DNA from: Alphaproteobacteria bacterium MarineAlpha9_Bin7
Lineage (GTDB): Bacteria > Pseudomonadota > Alphaproteobacteria > UBA7887
Assembly: GCA_002938115.1 (NCBI GenBank)
Contig: PTKD01000013.1
Coordinates: 1 to 16,822, forward strand
Direction of reading: 5' to 3'
DNA: 16,822 nt
A program made the position numbers and the translations under genes. Of this stretch, positions 14,197 to 16,822 are shown in pieces (within the stretch, counting starts at the first letter, position 1; each line of letters starts with the position of its first letter). The notes beneath the pieces are model-generated. The model was not told where the DNA came from and did not search any database. It was given only the letters and a program-made list of their open reading frames with translations.

Positions 14197-15582
14197 TTAC
14201 AGGACTTTGATAATGTCCCCTACCATTTTCTTGGCATCGCCAAACAACATCATAGTCTTATCGCCGTAAAAAACCTCGTTATCAATCCCAGCATAACCCG
14301 GTGATAGAGAGCGTTTCACAAATAATACGGCATGAGACTTATCAACATCCAGGATCGGCATCCCAGCGATGGGGCTCGAAGGATCTTTTTTTGCTGCTGG
14401 ATTGGTTACATCGTTTGCCCCAATTACAAACGCTACGTCGCAACTAGCAAAATCGTTATTGATTTCCTCAAGCTCGAAGACTTCATCATATGGCACGTCT
14501 GCTTCCGCCAGAAGAACATTCATGTGTCCAGGCATGCGTCCAGCGACTGGATGAATAGCGTATCGTATATCTACCCCTTGCTGCTTGAGAATATCCGCCA
14601 TTTCTCGAAGAGAGTGCTGCGCTTGCGCGACTGCCATACCGTAGCCTGGAACAATAATTACCGTTTGCGCGTTTTTCATAATAAATGCGGCGTCACCTGC
14701 GCTGCCAGCCGTGGCGCTTTTTTCACCGTGCTCGATTGCATCCACATTATTTGCAGTTCCAAATCCCCCGAGAAGTACGTTGAAAAATGAACGGTTCATT
14801 GCTTTGCACATTATGTAGCTCAGGATGGCACCAGAAGAGCCGACTAGTGCTCCGACTATGATTAGCGCCTGATTTTGTAGCGTGAAGCCGATGCCAGCGG
14901 CTGCCCATCCAGAATAGGAGTTGAGCATCGAGACTACCACTGGCATGTCGGCGCCACCGATTGGAATGATGATCAAGATTCCCAATAACAAGGCGAGCGC
15001 GGTTATGCCCCAGAACAATACGTAATTCTCAGAAAAACAAAACCATAAGATCAGTCCGATAGTTGCGAACCCGATGGCCAAGTTTAGTAGATGTTGCCCA
15101 GGAAAAACTACAGGTGCACCACCGATAAGTGATTGAAGTTTCCCAAAGGCTATGATTGAACCGGTAAAGGTTATTGCCCCGATTACAGCACCAAGTGAAA
15201 TTTCTATAAGGCTGGTTGCTGAAATATTCCCAACGGTGCCGATACCGTACGCGTCTGGAGCGTAGAGCGCGGCTGTTGCGACTAATACTGCTGCTAGACC
15301 GACTAGACTATGGAACGCGGCGACCAGTTGCGGCATTGCCGTCATTCGAATTCGCATGGCTATAACGGTGCCGATACCAGCACCTACGATCATTGCAATC
15401 GCTATCAGGACGAAACCTGATATGTGCGGTTGCAGCAGCGTCGTAGAAATTGCAATCACCATGCCGGTGACCCCAAATAAATTTCCAGATCTCGCGGTAG
15501 CTGGTGATGAAAGTCCCTTTAAAGCCAGGATGAAACATATTGCAGAAGCGAGATAAAAGAAGGCAGAGGCGTTGGCAGTCAC
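14197..15582 (-). CDS. pntB: NAD(P) transhydrogenase subunit beta
   Basis: Inner-membrane subunit of proton-translocating transhydrogenase, which uses the proton gradient to make NADPH from NADH. 461 residues: about the first 260 are hydrophobic membrane segments (ICFILALKGL, VIAISTTLL, VLIAIAMIVGAGIGTVIAM and so on, with VAAFHSLVGLAAVLVA), and the rest is the soluble NADP(H)-binding domain III (VIIVPGYGMAVAQAQH, YAIHPVAGRMPGHMNVLLAE, VAFVIGANDVTNPAA, KRSLSPGYAGIDN). It starts with GTG, preceded by AGGA, 12 bases after the pntAB stop. All family motifs look intact. Confidence 0.96.
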   Translation of the reverse strand: MTANASAFFYLASAICFILALKGLSSPATARSGNLFGVTGMVIAISTTLLQPHISGFVLIAIAMIVGAGIGTVIAMRIRMTAMPQLVAAFHSLVGLAAVLVATAALYAPDAYGIGTVGNISATSLIEISLGAVIGAITFTGSIIAFGKLQSLIGGAPVVFPGQHLLNLAIGFATIGLILWFCFSENYVLFWGITALALLLGILIIIPIGGADMPVVVSMLNSYSGWAAAGIGFTLQNQALIIVGALVGSSGAILSYIMCKAMNRSFFNVLLGGFGTANNVDAIEHGEKSATAGSAGDAAFIMKNAQTVIIVPGYGMAVAQAQHSLREMADILKQQGVDIRYAIHPVAGRMPGHMNVLLAEADVPYDEVFELEEINNDFASCDVAFVIGANDVTNPAAKKDPSSPIAGMPILDVDKSHAVLFVKRSLSPGYAGIDNEVFYGDKTMMLFGDAKKMVGDIIKVL

Positions 15583-15594
15583 GGTTCCTAACCC

Positions 15595-15909
15595 CTACTT
15601 CTTTTTCTTGAACATTCGCAGCATACGATGGGTAACAAAGAATCCACCAAAAATATTTATAGATGCCAACATGACGGCAAAAAAACCTAGCAAGTGCGAA
15701 AAACTAATTGCACTGCTTTTTGTGCTTCCCGCCGCAGAAATAGTCTCAGAGCCAACCGCTATTAGAGCGCCGACAATTATGATCCCTGAGATCGCATTGG
15801 TGACCGACATCAAAGGTGTGTGAAGCGCTGGGGTCACGCTCCATACCACGTAATAACCGACAAATACCGCAAGCACAAAAATTGTGATATCAGTTGTAAA
15901 GGGATCCAT
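15595..15909 (-). CDS. pntAB: NAD(P) transhydrogenase subunit alpha part 2
   Basis: 104-residue membrane protein with three or four hydrophobic helices: DITIFVLAVFVGYYVVW, a TPLMSVTNAISGIIIVGAL segment typical of the family, and LLGFFAVMLASINIFGGFFV. It ends in a basic tail (MFKKKK), expected on the cytoplasmic side. In E. coli this is the C-terminal part of PntA; here it is a separate gene, as in Rhodospirillum. Its ATG overlaps the pntAA stop by one base (TAATG), implying coupled translation. Confidence 0.95.
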   Translation of the reverse strand: MDPFTTDITIFVLAVFVGYYVVWSVTPALHTPLMSVTNAISGIIIVGALIAVGSETISAAGSTKSSAISFSHLLGFFAVMLASINIFGGFFVTHRMLRMFKKKK

Positions 15910-16822
15910 TATAAGTCTTCTTTATCGATAAGGGCGGGATGCACGATTTTTCCATCGCGCGTAACTATGGTCCCTTTCACAATTTCGTCGCTCCAATCAA
16001 TCGCGAGATTTCCTGTTTCTACGTCTATCATTGGTGTGACGAAGTTCACCAAATTACGAGCGTAAAGTGCGCTCGCATCGATTGGGACACGCCCCGGCAT
16101 GTTGGAATATCCAATTATCGTCACCCCGTGTTTTACAGCAACTTGGTCACACACGGAGATCGAGCAGTTTCCGCCGGATTCCACAGCCAGATCAACTATC
16201 ACGGAACCTGGGTGCATGTCTTTCACCATTTCTTCAGTGATAAGCTGGGGGGCTGACTTCCCTTGAATTAGGGCAGTTGAGATAGCGATGTTTTGATTTT
16301 TTAGCGTTTCACCGATCAGTTTACTCTGTTGACGCTTATATTCTTCACCCATCTCTTGAGCGTAGCCATCTAAAATCTCCGCTTCTTCGGATTCTGTATT
16401 CGCTACTTCTATAAATGTAGCTCCAAGGCTTTCTACCTGTTCCTTTACTGCTGGGCGTACGTCAAACGCGCTAACTACTGCGCCCAGCCGCCGAGCAGTT
16501 GCGATTGCCTGAAGGCCTGCTACGCCGGCACCCAAGACAAGGACTTTTGCCGGAGCAATCGTTCCAGCGGCAGTCATCATCATAGGAAATGCCTTTCCAA
16601 AGGCTGCGGCGGCTTCGATAACCGCTCTGTAACCCGCTAAGTTACTCTGAGACGACAGTACATCCATGGTTTGAGCACGACCGATGCGCGGAAGTAGCTC
16701 CATCGCAAATGCGATTATTCCGGCCTTGGCGAAGGCTGCAGCTATATTTTTGTTACTAAACGGCTCCAATAATCCAATCAGTACAGTGCCGCGTTTAATC
16801 ATCGCAAGCTCATCAAGACCCT
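15909..16822 (-). CDS. pntAA: NAD(P) transhydrogenase subunit alpha part 1 (5' end missing)
   Basis: Soluble NAD(H)-binding domain I of transhydrogenase. 303 complete codons plus two bases of another are visible; the reading frame continues past the right edge (it reads GLDELAMIKRG before any plausible start), so the true start is outside and the Met at 16802 is internal. Seen: ELLPRIGRAQTMDVLSSQ, NLAGYRAV, the Rossmann motif VLVLGAGVAGLQAIATARRLGA followed by FDVRP, and VIVDLAVESGGN with IIGYSNMPGRVP near the C-terminus. It is first of the pntAA-pntAB-pntB-amidase operon as far as visible; no promoter is in the window. Confidence 0.95.
   Translation of the reverse strand, partial: GLDELAMIKRGTVLIGLLEPFSNKNIAAAFAKAGIIAFAMELLPRIGRAQTMDVLSSQSNLAGYRAVIEAAAAFGKAFPMMMTAAGTIAPAKVLVLGAGVAGLQAIATARRLGAVVSAFDVRPAVKEQVESLGATFIEVANTESEEAEILDGYAQEMGEEYKRQQSKLIGETLKNQNIAISTALIQGKSAPQLITEEMVKDMHPGSVIVDLAVESGGNCSISVCDQVAVKHGVTIIGYSNMPGRVPIDASALYARNLVNFVTPMIDVETGNLAIDWSDEIVKGTIVTRDGKIVHPALIDKEDL

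Noticed and set aside
14332..14790. 152-codon open frame on the plus strand inside pntB
   Set aside because: Antisense shadow of an intact, well-conserved gene; the translation is rich in Cys, His and Trp and resembles no family I know.

Overview
This window reads as core chromosome of an alphaproteobacterium, possibly Rhodospirillales-like. The lineage call is inference from gene content: the TrcR/DUF1013 regulator, a DUF1192 protein, a COQ9-family protein, a TIGR02444 protein, rpsU, and a proton-translocating transhydrogenase whose alpha subunit is split into two genes (PntAA, PntAB, then PntB). Sampled housekeeping lines are near 50% G+C. Start codons are mixed, with TTG and GTG used alongside ATG.

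Layout. Positions 1-547 (minus) hold the start of an O-acetylhomoserine sulfhydrylase (metY), with a DUF1192 gene just upstream on the same strand. Positions 995-3351 (minus) form a visibly more AT-rich stretch. It contains an HD-domain phosphohydrolase joined to a GAF domain that is cut by one in-frame TAA, followed 9 bases later by a paralogous HD protein that has lost every metal-ligand position. It also contains a start-less open frame and a strong hairpin upstream of the HD gene. Positions 3137-3636 are otherwise non-coding. On the plus strand follow an MBL-fold hydrolase and a quinone oxidoreductase with overlapping ends, then trcR, then hldE (ADP-heptose synthesis for LPS) and ubiX (prenyl-FMN for ubiquinone synthesis). 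A TIGR02444 gene (minus) lies between ubiX and the purE-purK pair (purine synthesis). After purK come coq9 and def on the minus strand, a divergent small ABM-domain gene, and rpsU behind a perfect extended -10 element. The window closes with a minus-strand operon pntAA-pntAB-pntB-amidase, whose first gene runs off the right edge.

How the genes work together. Most of the window is housekeeping: respiration and quinones (UbiX, COQ9-like, quinone oxidoreductase, Pnt), purines (PurE/PurK), envelope (HldE), translation (Def, S21), sulfur amino acids (MetY) and the cell cycle (TrcR). The unusual part is 995-3351: an apparently intact HD enzyme beside a catalytically dead HD paralog. This looks like an enzyme/pseudoenzyme pair with a sensory GAF domain, recently damaged or conditionally truncated by a stop codon. 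Pairing and signalling roles are inference from sequence and gene order only.
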